Under the pieces are notes generated by a model, which saw only the letters and a program-made list of their open reading frames with translations, was not told the DNA's origin and did not search any database. Below are positions 46,297 to 60,640 of a stretch of DNA of 64,000 nucleotides, piece by piece. Origin of the DNA: Arctopsyche grandis (Eukaryota > Arthropoda > Insecta > Trichoptera > Hydropsychidae). The DNA lies in assembly GCF_051622035.1 (NCBI RefSeq), contig NC_135360.1, positions 28,413,206 through 28,477,205 of the forward strand. Reading direction: 5' to 3'. A program made the position numbers and the translations under genes. Numbering within the stretch: position 1 is the stretch's first letter; each line of letters starts with the position of its first letter.

Positions 46297-47095
46297 CGAT
46301 GAATGATAGGTACTGTTACCTTACAAATTTATTAAAAACTTTTAAGAAAAATCGATTTTGTTCAAATCAAATTTCAAATTTTTGGAAAAAAAACCTTTAA
46401 CACAGTGCTAGTTCCATGTAATTATCAGATTAGATCTTTATTTATTATTTTAATACAAACATCAACACCATTATTAGACAAAGCAATGAAACGCAACAGT
46501 ATTTGAACTATGTATGTATAACAATGTGTTCAAACAATAAATTAGATGGAAATAGACTCGTGGAACAATTTAACAAAATTATCGAACATCATTACACTGT
46601 CTTTAACAAGGTGCTTTAAAGTTTTAACAAGGTGCAAAAGTTTCGCACGATAACAATACACGAACACCTAAAATTGACGAAATCACCCCTCGCGAAAGCG
46701 TATTTATTACAATGTAAAATTTGTGTACATATCTATATATAAATACAGACACGTGTATGTATTTCCGATCGACCGTAATTTACAAAGTCGAAGTTTTCAT
46801 CACATTTACAAGGGACTAAATGCTGGGGCAATTTTATTCGACGTTGCAAACTTTCGCAAAGTTCGAACGTTGCGTGTTTCCCAACCCCACAGCCCATACG
46901 ACACATGAATATTAAATGATATGGATTCAGTTTCTAACCGTTTCTTATTATGCGATGATGGTCTGGAGATCCTGAGCAAGAATAGCGAGATGTCAGCACT
47001 TCCCGTCTGGTCAGAGTTTCTGGTCCCACTTCGACGCAAGGACACCACGAAAAAAATTGCTTGAATCCTCGCCGAAATCTGAAAGCCAAAAAAAA
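46297..47095. other. Gene-free stretch
   Basis: No gene recognised. A 98-codon minus-strand frame at 46806-47102 is Ser/Arg-rich and lacks a domain. Confidence 0.35.
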
Positions 47096-47680
47096 TCATC
47101 ATTTATAAGGAGATACCATCTCGCCCAAGTTATTCAATGCAGAATTTTCAGGAACTTGGAATGGGACACAGCCGGAGTAAGAATCAACGGTCGCTTCTTG
47201 AGCCACCTTCGACGATATAGTTTTAATAGCTCGTAATTCAGCTGACCTACTTAACAGACTAGCACAACTGGACAGGGAAAGTAGAAAAGTAGGATTAAAA
47301 ATTAACGTAGATAAGATCAAACTAGTGTTCAATAGTTATTGCATGCATTCCATTAGATGATAAACCAGTAGAAGTCGTAAATAATTATTTATATTTAGGT
47401 CAAGTAATTGAAATGTCTGGTAGTAAAGATGAAGAGAAATTAGGATGGAGTGCATTTGGACGAATAAATGCGGTTTTTAAATAAAAAATGCCACTTTGCC
47501 TGAAGAAAAAGATCTTCAATCAATGTATGCCAGTGATTACGTATGGATGTGAAACTTGGACATTGAACGCCAAGTTGCTACACAAAGTCCAATGCACTCA
47601 AAGAAGTATGGAACGTTGTATACTTAGCATAACGAGGAATGGCAGGAAATGAAATTTAGTAAAGAATGATTAATTTCCAC
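47096..47680 (+). pseudogene. RTE-like LINE reverse transcriptase relic
   Basis: Fragments in successive frames match an endonuclease/reverse transcriptase: KGDTISPKLFNAEF, then the YADD-region DDIVLIARNSADLLNRL, REVGLKIN-like RESRKVGLKINVDKIK, the thumb-side YLGQVIE-like stretch, LKKKIFNQCMPVITYGCETW and ERCILSITRNGR. Order and spacing are those of RTE-like insect LINEs. Stops and frame changes are frequent: the reading frame shifts before DDIV, and stops occur after NSYCMHSIR and in the linker after it. The 5' half is missing. Confidence 0.75.
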
Positions 47681-48544
47681 TCCAGTAAGTAAAAAATGTG
47701 ATTTTTTGTTGCTCAGTGTTATCTTGAATAGATTTGATACGATCTGTAATCTTGTACGGTTCCGTTATTAAATAAAATTCCAATCATAATACATATGTAT
47801 ATATATTTTTTAAATAATAACGTAACTTTTGCCGAACTTTGTACTACATATATGTATAATACATAGTCTGTGGTTGTTTGCCGAAAGTAAATGAGATTGT
47901 ATTCTGGCACAGTGAGCGGAAAATTTGGGGTTTTCACCTCGTGTTTGCAACCCTCATGAACGAGTTACGGTAAATATGTATATAAAAAAGAAATAGACGA
48001 AAAATCTCCGACGCCACTGTTTCGCAGATCAATTTGTGTTTGGGTTAATTTTATACATTGAAGTTGATAGTCTGTTTATTTAGTTTGCGATGAAGTAAAC
48101 AAAGTTTAGGACCCGAAATCAACCCTCAGGATTTCAGGCAATTTGTTTTCAGTCGGAAAACTATAATATGTATTCATTATAAAGCTGAAAAAAGTATTTT
48201 GAAAAAGGCTAATGGATTGGAGGGGAGGGGGGGAAACAGACCAATACTTTATTGAAAATAAACAATTTGATTAAAAAAACAAATATTCACCAGCTAACGA
48301 CAGTCAAATTATTATTGCAAAATGCTAAATTGTCATTTTTTTAGACAGTTCATTACTTTTCTAAGCATAGCTGTCTAAAATTCACCGAATTTTCTCTCAG
48401 ATTTTATTTCTGGATAGTTTGAAGTTGATGAATATACATATAGATATGTATGTATATGTACACTTTCTACTTTAAATGGTCTTACAGGAAGACTATTTCA
48501 AGCTTTTTGAAGTCCAAGCAGCATTTCAGTGAAAGTTTTCAGAT
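47681..48544. other. Gene-free stretch
   Basis: AT-rich; no gene or repeat recognised beyond short ATATGTA microsatellites. Confidence 0.35.
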
Positions 48545-48791
48545 GAATTTTATTTACAGGTGCCCCAAATGTGCCTACCTGGCCAGAAAAATTGTACATT
48601 TGATACAAGTTTTATTATACAAAGTAAATATGTATCAATTAATATCCTCAGAGGCATTTATATTTAAATTTGTAAATTTGCAGCATTTTATACAATTCAG
48701 CGAAATCTGAGATTGCTAAAAACTCGAGATTTGAATGGAAACTCTGAAACGATCGACCTGGAGTCACAAATCCATAGTCTGGCCAGCAGTA
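48545..48791 (-). mobile_element. SINE fragment, minus strand, diverged
   Basis: On the minus strand it reads CTGCTGGCCAGACTATGGAT, TTGTGACTCCAGGTCGATCG, and ends near GGCCAGGTAGGCACATTTGG. The tRNA-like head is gone and the body is diverged. Confidence 0.6.
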
Positions 48792-49360
48792 GGGCTTCCA
48801 AGCCGGCTTAAACTGAAACCGAAAAACCGGCTTTTGACCATTCTTCAAAAAACCGGCTTTTTGAGACTTTCTTTAATTAATGTTTTTTTTCCTCAAAACT
48901 AGCAATTATGAATTTCAAATTTCTATAAAATATCAACAAAAAAATGTGTATATCCAAACTTTCTTGGGGAATAGGCGTAAATACATATTTTTCTTTGAAC
49001 AACAAAATAAGGTACAGCACTTAGCGGTGGCTTTGAGATTTAGTAATGGATCAGTTCATAAACCAATAAAATATTATTGAAAGTAGTTTCAATAACCTAC
49101 ACAAGGCCTTTCAGAATTTCGGCAAATTGGGTTTATATAATTTGTGGCTTATTTAAATCGTCTAATTTTTTGTGCATTTTTGTAATCTGCCATTTTACGG
49201 CTGTAATATATAATACAAAATTTATTATTTGTAATAATAGAATATATTTACAATTTTTCGACATAAAAATTTTAAAATAAAAAAAATCTAAATTTTCTGA
49301 AACCGGTTAACCGGCTTTTTATTTGTAAAAAAGCCGAAAACCGTGTTTTTCTTTCGGGCG
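48792..49360. mobile_element. AACCGG-rich hAT-like element, diverged
   Basis: Begins TAGGGCTTCCAAGCCGGC with alternating AACCGGCTTTT motifs (48800-48860) and finishes with GAAACCGGTTAACCGGCTTT and AAAAGCCGAAAACCG near 49300-49345. Inverted arrangement of these motifs suggests hAT-like subterminal repeats, but no target duplication or transposase is seen. Confidence 0.45.
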
Positions 49361-50830
49361 GTTTTTTTGTGAACTATGCAACTATTCAGTTGTGCCTTAA
49401 CCAAACCATTCCAGAATTTCAGTTTTTTTTATTCAGAAACTTCAAAAAGTTCAAAGATTATATTGAAATAAATGATGAATTATATCCGATAGATGTCACT
49501 TGATTGATATTGTAATCAAAACATAATTATTCGGTTATGTATATACATACAAGTTGTTGTAAAGTGTTAATTTTGGAGTTACTAATCGTCTGATTGTTTC
49601 CGCCCCACCCTGTATATCGATCGTTATTCCACGTCGTATGGTTTGTAAGATAACGAAGTGATATTATCAGAACTTGGTTCACTCTTGCGCAAAGCGGTCA
49701 GTATAATAATATATCGTTCAAATTGGCTTGTTTACGTTGCGTCAACCTGACGCGTATGAAAGTGACATTTCCAATATGGCCAATGTCGCAATGAGTTGGG
49801 ATAAAACAAATTGAAAAAGGAAAAAACAAATGTTATGAAGTAGTAATAAATTGTCGCCTACTTGATTTATATTTCATAAAGCAGGAAATATAGTGAATCG
49901 ACTGAGAGCTTCTATTAAACGTTCTTTTCCACGTATTAATTGTTATTAAAGCCTTGCAAGTGATGGAATAGTGTTTCGTATGAAAGCTCTGATGAATAAG
50001 CGGACTATTTCACATTTATGGATCATATTCCTGTGAGGCTTTGCAGGACTAAGTGTAAGCTTTCTCCGGTAAATTATTTTTCCTATTGATTTCGGCTTAT
50101 TCAGGCATGTTCATTTGACGAGACAAACATTTTTATATATTAAACATATTATATAAACTAAGAGAGAATTTAAAAACAATATATATTTAATATCACGTAG
50201 CACTGATTAATTGATTATAAAACGAAAAATTTATTTCTTTCGTCACTACATGAGTAAATTTAAGTTAGTTTTTCATTTGAAAACCAATCGATACATATTG
50301 CATATATGTATATATGTATATAATTATTGTAATTTCAACATAATTAATTTTTTTTTGTTAATTTTAAAGTTTTGATAATATTATTTTTAAATTTCACATT
50401 CGTATATTTCAATTGTTACCCGATTTATGTAAATACATAGTACGTACATATAAATATAATATAAGCTGCTCAAATTCAATTCCTGATTACTAAAGGTGGG
50501 ATCAGACGAACTTTTCATCATAAATTTTGAAAAGGACCTACCCTCTTCTAAATTCAGACAAGTTTATTTTTCATCCAAAATATTTCCATCTTGAAAATAT
50601 TGATCTGTAAGATTAACTAAGATATCTCCGCTTGCTATTCACTCTTTGGATTTCATTACTTATAATAAAATATACTTAATTTAAAAAATAAAATTTGAAC
50701 CCTTCGCTATTTTATTACTTTAATAAATACATACGTAGTATATAATTGTAACTACATATGTAAGTATCAGTAAAATACAGCTTGTAACAAGTTTTTTAAT
50801 TATTTGATTTGTATATTGATTCCATATATT
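49361..50830. other. AT-rich gene-free stretch
   Basis: No gene or repeat family recognised across about 1.5 kb. Confidence 0.35.
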
Positions 50831-51275
50831 AACCAGCAACGTCGTCTAGTGGTGATTATTGAATTCTTTCGTGCTTGATGTCACAGGTTCGATTCCCACT
50901 AAGAGTCTCGTTGTTGGCCAGACCTTGGTATGTCGAGGTCAATCGTTTCTTATCAGAATTTTACAATTTTTCTGATTTTCATTGAAACGGTTCCTGTAAA
51001 ATTGGCTTTTCCTTTTCAATTTTCTGTTGCAAACCTTGAGTTATTGTTATATCTCAGGTTTCACCAGATTTCTCACCATAGATGTCTCTGTGGTTGTTTA
51101 TCGAATGTAAAAATTCGTATTGTTACATGAAAAATGTTATTTATCGTATTTATACGATGTTTGTAATATCTGACCATAGATGTCAGGTAGTTTTCGATTT
51201 ACATGTGTATGTATGTAATAATTATGTATTTAGATGTCTCGTTAATTGTGAGTTTTCATGTCTTGTAATAAATTA
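50831..51275 (+). mobile_element. tRNA-derived SINE, nearly full length
   Basis: Starts AACCAGCAACGTCGTCTAGT (A-box-like CGTCTAGTGGTGATT), B-box GGTTCGATTCCCACT, linker TTGGCCAGACCTTGG, then CTTATCAGAATTTTACAATT and CATTGAAACGGTTCCTGTAA. The CATAGATGTCTCTGTGGTTG block lies downstream, followed by degraded tail. A second CATAGATGTC block near 51175 suggests a partial second copy. Confidence 0.75.
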
Positions 51276-51331
51276 GCCATAGTGACGACCTGGAGCTAGT
51301 CTGTAATGTCACTGTGGCGAAATTGTAAAAA

Positions 51332-53560
<2,229 letters not shown>

Positions 53561-53579
53561 CTAATCAACATTTTTTATT

Positions 53580-53774
53580 ACCAGATTCGTATTCACTGGG
53601 CATAGATCTATAAGAAAAGTCATATCTCGTCTCTGAACCATTTTTCGTGTTGAACAGTGTAATTGAAGCGCCTTTACCAAGTTCTGTGCGTCTCTCAAGT
53701 TCATCTTTCCAACCCTCAAATTCAAATTGCTCTTCGAATATAGAATATAAAATAAACATATTTAATAACAACAA
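53580..53774 (-). CDS. Candidate exon of unknown gene
   Basis: Minus-strand frame EEQFEFEGWKDELERRTELG, then KGASITLFNTKNGSETRYDF and SYRSMPSEYESG, ending at a donor-like CTG|GTAATA near 53581. Amphipathic charged composition looks coding and unlike its neighbours, but I do not recognise the family, the acceptor (ATTCGAAG) is weak, and no second exon is evident. It may be an orphan exon of a large-intron gene or a relic. Confidence 0.3.
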
Positions 53775-55534
53775 AGATTCACGAATCTTATATTGCAGGA
53801 ATATTTATTTTACAAGCCGCTTACCGCAGTGAAGGCTCTTTTTCCTTCGCTTACATTCCATTATATGTACATATGTACTACGACAGTATGTGGCGCTTTA
53901 ATGCAAAGGTATAACTTTCGCAACACTCTTGGTTAGAATGATAACACTACTTTCCATAAACAGTACCGCAAAACTAGGATCACGTGACAGTTTGAGAGCC
54001 GCCTCTATTACGCAAAACAGTCAAACGCTATAATAAACAACCCAACACGAACATTCAACACGTAATTCGCAAAGTCGGCAGGGTAACGGAGCGTTGCGTT
54101 AAAATCGCAAAAAGGCGGATTCGCGGTCGAATTACGAGAAACATTAAATTAAATAAATAAATGTCCGTGTATTCGTGTTTCGGTACGATTTTTCGGTTCA
54201 TTTATTGCATGTATTTCCAGCGTTTTCCGTACTTCATTCCACGTTCACCTTTGACTGCAGAGCGAGCGATGAAAAATTTCAGTTTCGCGGTTCGCAGAGC
54301 GCATAAACTTTAACGGAATTTTCATTACCGGCGGAAAATTCGTCGCCGAGAAAAGTCGGAAGTTGAAGCTTTGTATACCTGGTTTTCTTTGTTTTTTGCA
54401 AATGAACTGCTACACCGTTTGAAATGGTTGAAAGAGAATTTTTTGATGTGCATGATTTACGTATAAGGCAGTATATCATCAAGCTTATTTATTACATTTG
54501 GAGGTGAACATGGAAACAATTTTTTTAATCGTTATATTGCATGACATATGAGCCGCTATATTTGAAAGTGGTAAAGTCCAATTTTGAAAAAAAAGGGTTT
54601 AATGCTAGAATTAGGTAAACACGGATGTTCTTTTGTAAATTCTACATCAAAATAGATCCATATAATATGATCAGAAGAAATTTCACTGTAAAATATTATT
54701 GTACAGCTGTCATTGTTTGATTGTTAAATGCTTTTTATTATTACGAAATTACGTTCACAATACATCTTATATATATTGTAATAGCTATTGATTTACTGAT
54801 CATTTTATATTTTACAATTTTATTTTAATTTGGTTACTAATCATAGTATTGTATTATTCTAATGTTAATGTACAGCATAATAGGAAAACGAGCTCAAAAA
54901 CCTGTTATTGTTGATAGTAGAGTGAGTTCATATATATCATACTATTTTATCACTGCCTTTAATTTGATATGTCCAGAATCTCGGAAAACCAAATAGCAGG
55001 TTTCTAGTATTTTTAAATATTGTAAAACGGAAAACATTAAATATCTCGAAATGAAGAAAAGTGGACTTATGCCATTTTTAAATATAATGTCCCATACAAT
55101 TCCGTAAAAAAATAGTGAAGAGCTTTGATTGATACAGTTGAATATTCAAAACAAATGTGTAACAAAAGTACGTCAGCTCATCATGTTTAAATTTTCATTT
55201 AATATAAATTTTCTGTAGCCTGCTAGATTACTTGTTCTCCCTCTAAATTTGAACACAGGTGAGTAAATGATTTTTTGTCCATTCGAAAATGACATTTAAT
55301 TAAGGAAAATATTGCTTAAAATCTATTTGTAAGCTTTCCAAATGTTTCAAAAAGGATATCCAGTATAGTTTGAAACAAATCACTATCAAGATTTGTTGCT
55401 GAGATATGAAAAAAAAAACTAATTTCATTACAATTTCTATAGAAATAATCTTTATGTGTTTTCAATTATTGTGTAAGATCATTACTCTTCAGTGGTTGGT
55501 GACTTTATGTACATATACATATACATATATATGT
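53775..55534. other. Gene-free stretch
   Basis: AT-rich apart from a CpG-bearing patch at about 54030-54330. No gene or repeat recognised. Confidence 0.35.
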
Positions 55535-55735
55535 ATGACTCAAGGCAATAGTTTCCTATCAGATGTTGGCAATTAATCTTATTTAATTGTTGAAACTGTT
55601 CTTACCAAATTGATCACCTACCCTAATTTATCATCATTATTTGAAATTTATAATAATATTTTAAATTAATATAAAGTTCATCTGTTGCTACAAAATTGGC
55701 CATAGATGTCGCCTTGGGGAAATGTCGTAAAGACC
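55535..55735 (+). mobile_element. SINE body fragment
   Basis: GACTCAAGGCAATAGTTTCC, TATCAGATGTTGGCAATTAA, TTGTTGAAACTGTTC and GGCCATAGATGTCGCC are degraded SINE-body blocks. Head and tail are missing. Confidence 0.6.
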
Positions 55736-55944
55736 ATGATAAAAATTTTTGAAATACCCACTTATCTTGAAAATGTCCAATTTAGTAATAAAGCTTAATA
55801 GCCAAAGCTTTGATATTTGAAATCATTTTAAATTAAAAGTTAAAAATACATTTTTTTAATCGTATTATACTGAAAAATTGCATCTTATCCGAATAAAGGA
55901 TTTGCTTAATTAAAAAATTCATATTTATAATTATTATATTAATT
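55736..55944. other. Short unannotated spacer
   Basis: AT-rich, nothing recognised. Confidence 0.35.
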
Positions 55945-56799
55945 ACTGGTGTTGTGCCCGATGAAATATCATCGCATGGGTTATGGCATATTAAGTTATT
56001 AAATAATAAAAAAATTAAAAGATATGTGACGGTTCTGTGTTCGATTAATTAAAATATAATTAAAATATAATGTTTCTTACATATTTATTGAAACTGGCTG
56101 TAGGTGCAAGGCATTCCTTATGCTATATTTTATTTGATATTTTTACTTTATCTGTTATTATTAAATGCTATTTTTTATGTTTATGTATGGATGTATTTAT
56201 GTTTATGTTTAATTGTTATTTTGCTTTTTTTTCTTTTTTGTGTTATATTTTTTGACCATTGTGGCGCTTTAGGAATTCCTGTTATGCCACAATGGTCTGT
56301 TTAAAATAAATAAATAAATAAATAAATAATTAATTTAATACTTATATTTAATTGCATAATATGAAAAAAGGTTCAAAAGCGCGCTAAATCAAATTACCAT
56401 TATGTATTTTTTATATGGAGTGACGTAAGCAATATCTAACCTGTAACGGACCTGTAATATAGTGATAGACCCGATGAAAATTTAATCGGGTGTATTATAA
56501 GTAAAAACTACTTACTTACCTGCATATACATATATACAATATAAAACAGCAATAGAAAAATTAATTAATTTTCAATAGATGGCGCTAAATGCTCTGAAAC
56601 TATTTTCCTTAAGGAAAAATTGGTAGCAAACAGTATATATAGAATTTTTTTTTTCGTCTGTTATTATGTTCGTATTATATTCGTACATTTTTTTGGCAAT
56701 GTTTTAACTGTGACGTAAGTACATATGTACATATGTCGAATCGAAACTATTATAGTACGGCGAGTGTTATCGCACCAAGGCACACAGAATAGCGATATT

Positions 56800-56815
<16 letters not shown>
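55945..56815 (+). repeat. GCAAACAGTATATATAG repeat family, copy 3, split by a LINE tail
   Basis: GGTGTTGTGCCCGATGAAAT at the start, GACCCGATGAAAATTTAATC near 56468, then TTTTCAATAGATGGCGCTAA, GGTAGCAAACAGTATATATA and CGGCGAGTGTTATCGCACC. The LINE 3' end at about 56045-56330 sits in the middle and is absent from the other copies, so it inserted later. Confidence 0.6.
56045..56330 (+). mobile_element. LINE 3' end with terminal hairpin and (AAAT)n tail, copy 1
   Basis: GGCTGTAGGTGCAAGGCATT and TTGATATTTTTACTTTATCT lead to the hairpin GACCATTGTGGCGC...GCCACAATGGTC, then an AAATAAATAAATAAATAAAT tail. The same order occurs reversed at 61686-61925. The hairpin and short tandem tail resemble CR1/Jockey-like 3' ends. 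No ORF remains. Confidence 0.65.

Positions 56816-56875
<60 letters not shown>
56805..56875. repeat. (AT)n microsatellite
   Basis: About 70 bp of TA dinucleotide, directly after the GCAAACAGTATATATAG repeat. Confidence 0.95.
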
Positions 56876-56876
<1 letters not shown>

Positions 56877-57783
56877 GTGTATTATATTAATTAATTATTA
56901 ATACGAAAGCCATGAATTGCATAAAGGATTCTATACGATTTGAAATGATTGATTATTTAATATATATTTTATATTTGATACATATGTACATATGTATTTA
57001 CAAGATGTATTGCAATCATTGATGTGCATACAGGTCAAATATTGAATAAGCATTACGTGCTGTTTAATTAGGAGATGGTGTTAATAATCTGTGTAATCAA
57101 CAGCTTCCCTTTAGCCAACATTGTATTTCGATGGAAAATTGTGTATAGAAAGCTATCTCGATGTTTTATATTATTTGCTGATAGGCATTTATTTGTTGCT
57201 AACGAAATTGTGATTGTTTTCTATTCAATTCGAAACGAATTGATGTTATTTTTTTTTTCAGATATTGTTGTGTGAATGATGTGTTCCCAATATTGAAGTG
57301 TCAAAGCGTTCGCAGAATCGAAGTAATATAATATTGAGAATGAATGAATATTTTCGCTCGTTTGAGTCGGAAACAATATCGTAAGACGTATCATAAACTT
57401 GTTGAGTGTACAAAATTGAATAAAAACACGTTGTTTTTTTCTTGGAAATACTCTACATAAATACATATACAATACATTTTATCTCATTTCTTCCAATAAG
57501 GTATGTAATCTTATAGATAGACGAATCAATATTTTCCTTGTTTACAAAATTTTGTTCGTGTTTTCATTTAATTTCATTGTATATTATATGTGAACATATC
57601 GTAATGGAAATTTGAAGAGTGGTAAAAATTCTTATAAAGGTTTTTTGTACTCTTGAATTCTATACAATTTTATAGATATATTGAAGTTTTATTTAATCAT
57701 GTATCTTTCACAATTATTGACAATTCAGGTTCTTTGAAAATAAGTTTTTTTTTGTGGGAGGGATAGCTTAAATAATTTAATAT
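56876..57783. other. Gene-free stretch
   Basis: AT-rich; open frames at 57075 (+) and 57472 (-) have no domain. Confidence 0.35.
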
Positions 57784-58170
57784 CAGCAACGGGGAACTAA
57801 TATACAATGTGGTTAGCATATATGCTTTCGAACATAGTGGTCACGAGTTCGAGTCCCACTGGTTGCTGCTGGCCAGACCTTATTTTATGACTCTAGGTCG
57901 ATCCTTTCCTAGCAGAGTTTGCCAGTTTATCTGATTTTCATTGAAACGGTTCCAACAAATTGGCAACCTTTACCTATTTCTTGCAATTTTCGAGTATTCA
58001 GCATCTCCAATTTCACCGATTCGTATAAAAATGTTGTTAAATGGTCCAAAAAAATTATCCATATATGTTTCTGTGATGCTTTGCTTAAAATTATTCTAAA
58101 AATTGTAGATCAATATTTGTAATTGGCCAGGAAGGTGCATTCGGGTTTACCTGTTAGGCCTTCCTGGTAT
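57784..58170 (+). mobile_element. tRNA-derived SINE, full length with tail
   Basis: Head with A-box-like ATGTGGTTAGCATATATGC and B-box GAGTTCGAGTCCCACT, linker GCTGCTGGCCAGACC, body CTAGCAGAGTTTGCCAGTTT and CATTGAAACGGTTCC, and the complete tail AATTGGCCAGGAAGGTGC...GTTAGGCCTTCCTGGTATAT. The tail's AGGAAGG/CCTTCCT arms form a hairpin. It is the best reference copy in the window for the family's 3' end. Confidence 0.85.
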
Positions 58171-58285
58171 ATATACATATATGTAAGTAAAAATAAAATA
58201 TTTGCACATAAATAATGACTAAAAAAAACCCATTGAATATTCAATGGGTTTATTTTAGTGGGTTTATGGGTTTATTCAATTATTC

Positions 58286-58387
<102 letters not shown>

Positions 58388-58442
58388 AATATCGCTATAT
58401 GTATATTGTATTGCCATTAAAAATATGTATGTTTATATTCGA

Positions 58443-58631
58443 CTAGTTGTTTTACCAGTCTTCGCTCAGTATTTGTAATATAAACAGATTAAACATGGTG
58501 AATCTAATAGTAAATATTAATTTGTTTTTTTATTAAATTTATTTGAATCAAAAAATTTTTTTTAGCCATATCGAATCTACCAACAAACCTTATATACATA
58601 CATACAAAGTCTCTTTCGAAATTATATATTA
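58443..58631 (-). mobile_element. Helitron-like non-autonomous element, copy B
   Basis: Minus-strand copy with AATTTCGAAAGAGACTTTGT at the 5' side and ACTGAGCGAAGACTGG hairpin before the CTAG at 58443-58446. Closely similar to 1657-1858. Confidence 0.6.
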
Positions 58632-59887
58632 GATGTTAGTGAATTTAAAATAAGTAATTGTCAGAGTATTTGTTCACATCAGGTACTGTTAAGTTAAATA
58701 AAGCCTCGTAATGATAATAATCAAAATCAGACTCATTTTTAATTTATTATTATTCGTTCGTAAATCATGTCAAAAATAAATTGTAAATTAAATTTTGGCG
58801 CCTTGTATGGTAAAGAATTCATTGATTTTATTATAGAATATTATTTTTTATACGAATTTAATTAGATTGTATTGCAAATTTTTATGATCAACTTCATCCA
58901 GGCAATGCTAAATATAATTTCGAATATTTTTAAAGTACCATAGGGATCGCTTTTGCTCGGGCAACGTTAATTACCAAGGTTTATTTTTGTTGAACTGGAA
59001 AAACCTCACCTAACGGCAATTCATTAATTGAATGAATCACTGTGGGGTATTTTTGCTGAAATGCTATTTGTTCAATTACATTTCCACAATTATGTAGCAT
59101 TTTTAGGCGACATGTAACTAAAGCGGTATATAGATTTTACAATTTGATATTCAGCCGATGGATTTTTACATTGATAATTAAAATATACTATTTTTCGCTG
59201 TGGTTCGTTGTCATGCTTGCAATTTATTTTATCCAATTTGAGGCCCATGCTGTGGGTGGAATGAAAAATAAATGAAATTGTTTAAAAAATATACGGCATC
59301 CATTATTCTGTCGATTTCAATCATGCCGTTTTAAATTACTTCGTACGGTAAAAACTTATCGTGTGAAAAAGCTCACGATCCGGTATCCGAAAACGATTAG
59401 GTGTAACTTTTGCCGTTTTCCCAGCCGCGAAATAGCCCGCGTAAAACATTCGAAACCGTCTTGTTTGTTGGCCGGGATAACGGAGCTAATTTGTATCCGT
59501 TTATATATAGGTAATATTGTTTTTCAAGGGGGAGAACATCTCTCGAAATCGCTTTTGCTCATTTTCGCGGAGAAACTTTTCGTTATCCACTTCGCAAAAA
59601 TGATAATGAGGAAAATTCGCTGAAAAGTGACCCGCGTGCGGTCCAAGCAAAAATATTCCGAGTAGTCGAGAGCAAAATACGAAAACTTGGTAATTGAGTT
59701 TCGGGGGCATTCTATAAAGAATGTATTTTATTAGAAATATGTACACGTATACGTGTTGAAGATTTACAAATTTATTAAAATTGCCAGGGCTATTTTAAGG
59801 TATATCCATTTAAATATTGATTCATGATGTTTTTCAGAACGTCGAATGTAAATTTCAGGTTATAAATATAAATATACATACATCGAA
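58632..59887. other. Gene-free stretch
   Basis: AT-rich except a CpG-bearing patch at 59340-59660, where short overlapping frames occur on both strands with no domain. Confidence 0.35.
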
Positions 59888-60044
59888 TATATAATTTTGA
59901 AAGAGACTTTGCATATACATATATATGTATGTATGTATGTATTGTTCTATGACGATATATTTTCTTTTCGATTCAAATAAATTAGCCCCCTGGTCCTGAG
60001 GGGCGCCGAAGGCTCCGGGGGCGCAGGTGCCGGATTCTGGTTTA
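59888..60044 (+). mobile_element. Helitron-like element, truncated copy E
   Basis: Starts TATAATTTTGAAAGAGACTT like its neighbours but ends in an unrelated GC-rich hairpin-like block (CCCCCTGGTCCTGAGGGGCG, GGCTCCGGGGGCGC). The usual CTAG end is absent. Confidence 0.45.
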
Positions 60045-60221
60045 CATATAATTTCGAAAGAGACTTAATATATATATGTTTATTTTTTCGTGACAGTCAA
60101 ATTAATAAAAAAAAACCAAATGAATATTCAAATAAATTTATATAAAATGTTTACTATAAGATTGGTCATTTTTAAGCGGTTTATATTACAAATACCGAGC
60201 GAGGCCGGGTAAAACCACTAG
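60045..60221 (+). mobile_element. Helitron-like element, copy C
   Basis: From TATAATTTCGAAAGAGACTT to ACCGAGCGAGGCCGGGTAAA and ACCACTAG. The next copy begins four bases later, so the two stand in tandem as Helitrons often do. Confidence 0.6.
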
Positions 60222-60224
60222 TAG

Positions 60225-60412
60225 GTATATAATTTTGAAAGAGACTTTATATGTATGTATGTAAGTTTTAGTTCGTAGAATCCGTGACGTTAAATTTAAT
60301 AACATAACAAATGAATATTCAAATATATTTAAATAAAATGTTTACTATTAGATTAACCTTGTTTAAGCCGTTTATATTACAAATACCGAGCGAAGCCGGG
60401 TAAAACCACTAG
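60225..60412 (+). mobile_element. Helitron-like element, copy D
   Basis: From TATATAATTTTGAAAGAGAC to the hairpin CCGAGCGAAGCCGG and ACCACTAG. It has the clearest 3' hairpin of the family in this window. Confidence 0.65.
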
Positions 60413-60423
60413 TAAATATATAT

Positions 60424-60600
60424 AACCAGGAGCGTGGACTATTTATGCAAATATTTCTTGCAAATCTCAAGTAATTCAACGTCTTGAGTTTCGTCAATTT
60501 TTATGATGAAGTACTGCACAAATTTATCCATAGATGTAACTGTGGATGATGTTCGTATGAATTCACTTTGTATAAATACGCAAGTATTCATTCGAGAAAC
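60424..60600 (+). mobile_element. SINE copy with internal deletion
   Basis: AACCAGGAGCGTGGACTATT at the head jumps directly to the late body (TTGCAAATCTCAAGTAATTC, CATAGATGTAACTGTGGATG). The B-box and middle body are missing. Confidence 0.65.
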
Positions 60601-60640
60601 CGCATCACAGTTTGGAAAATACTGTGCATATATGTATAAT

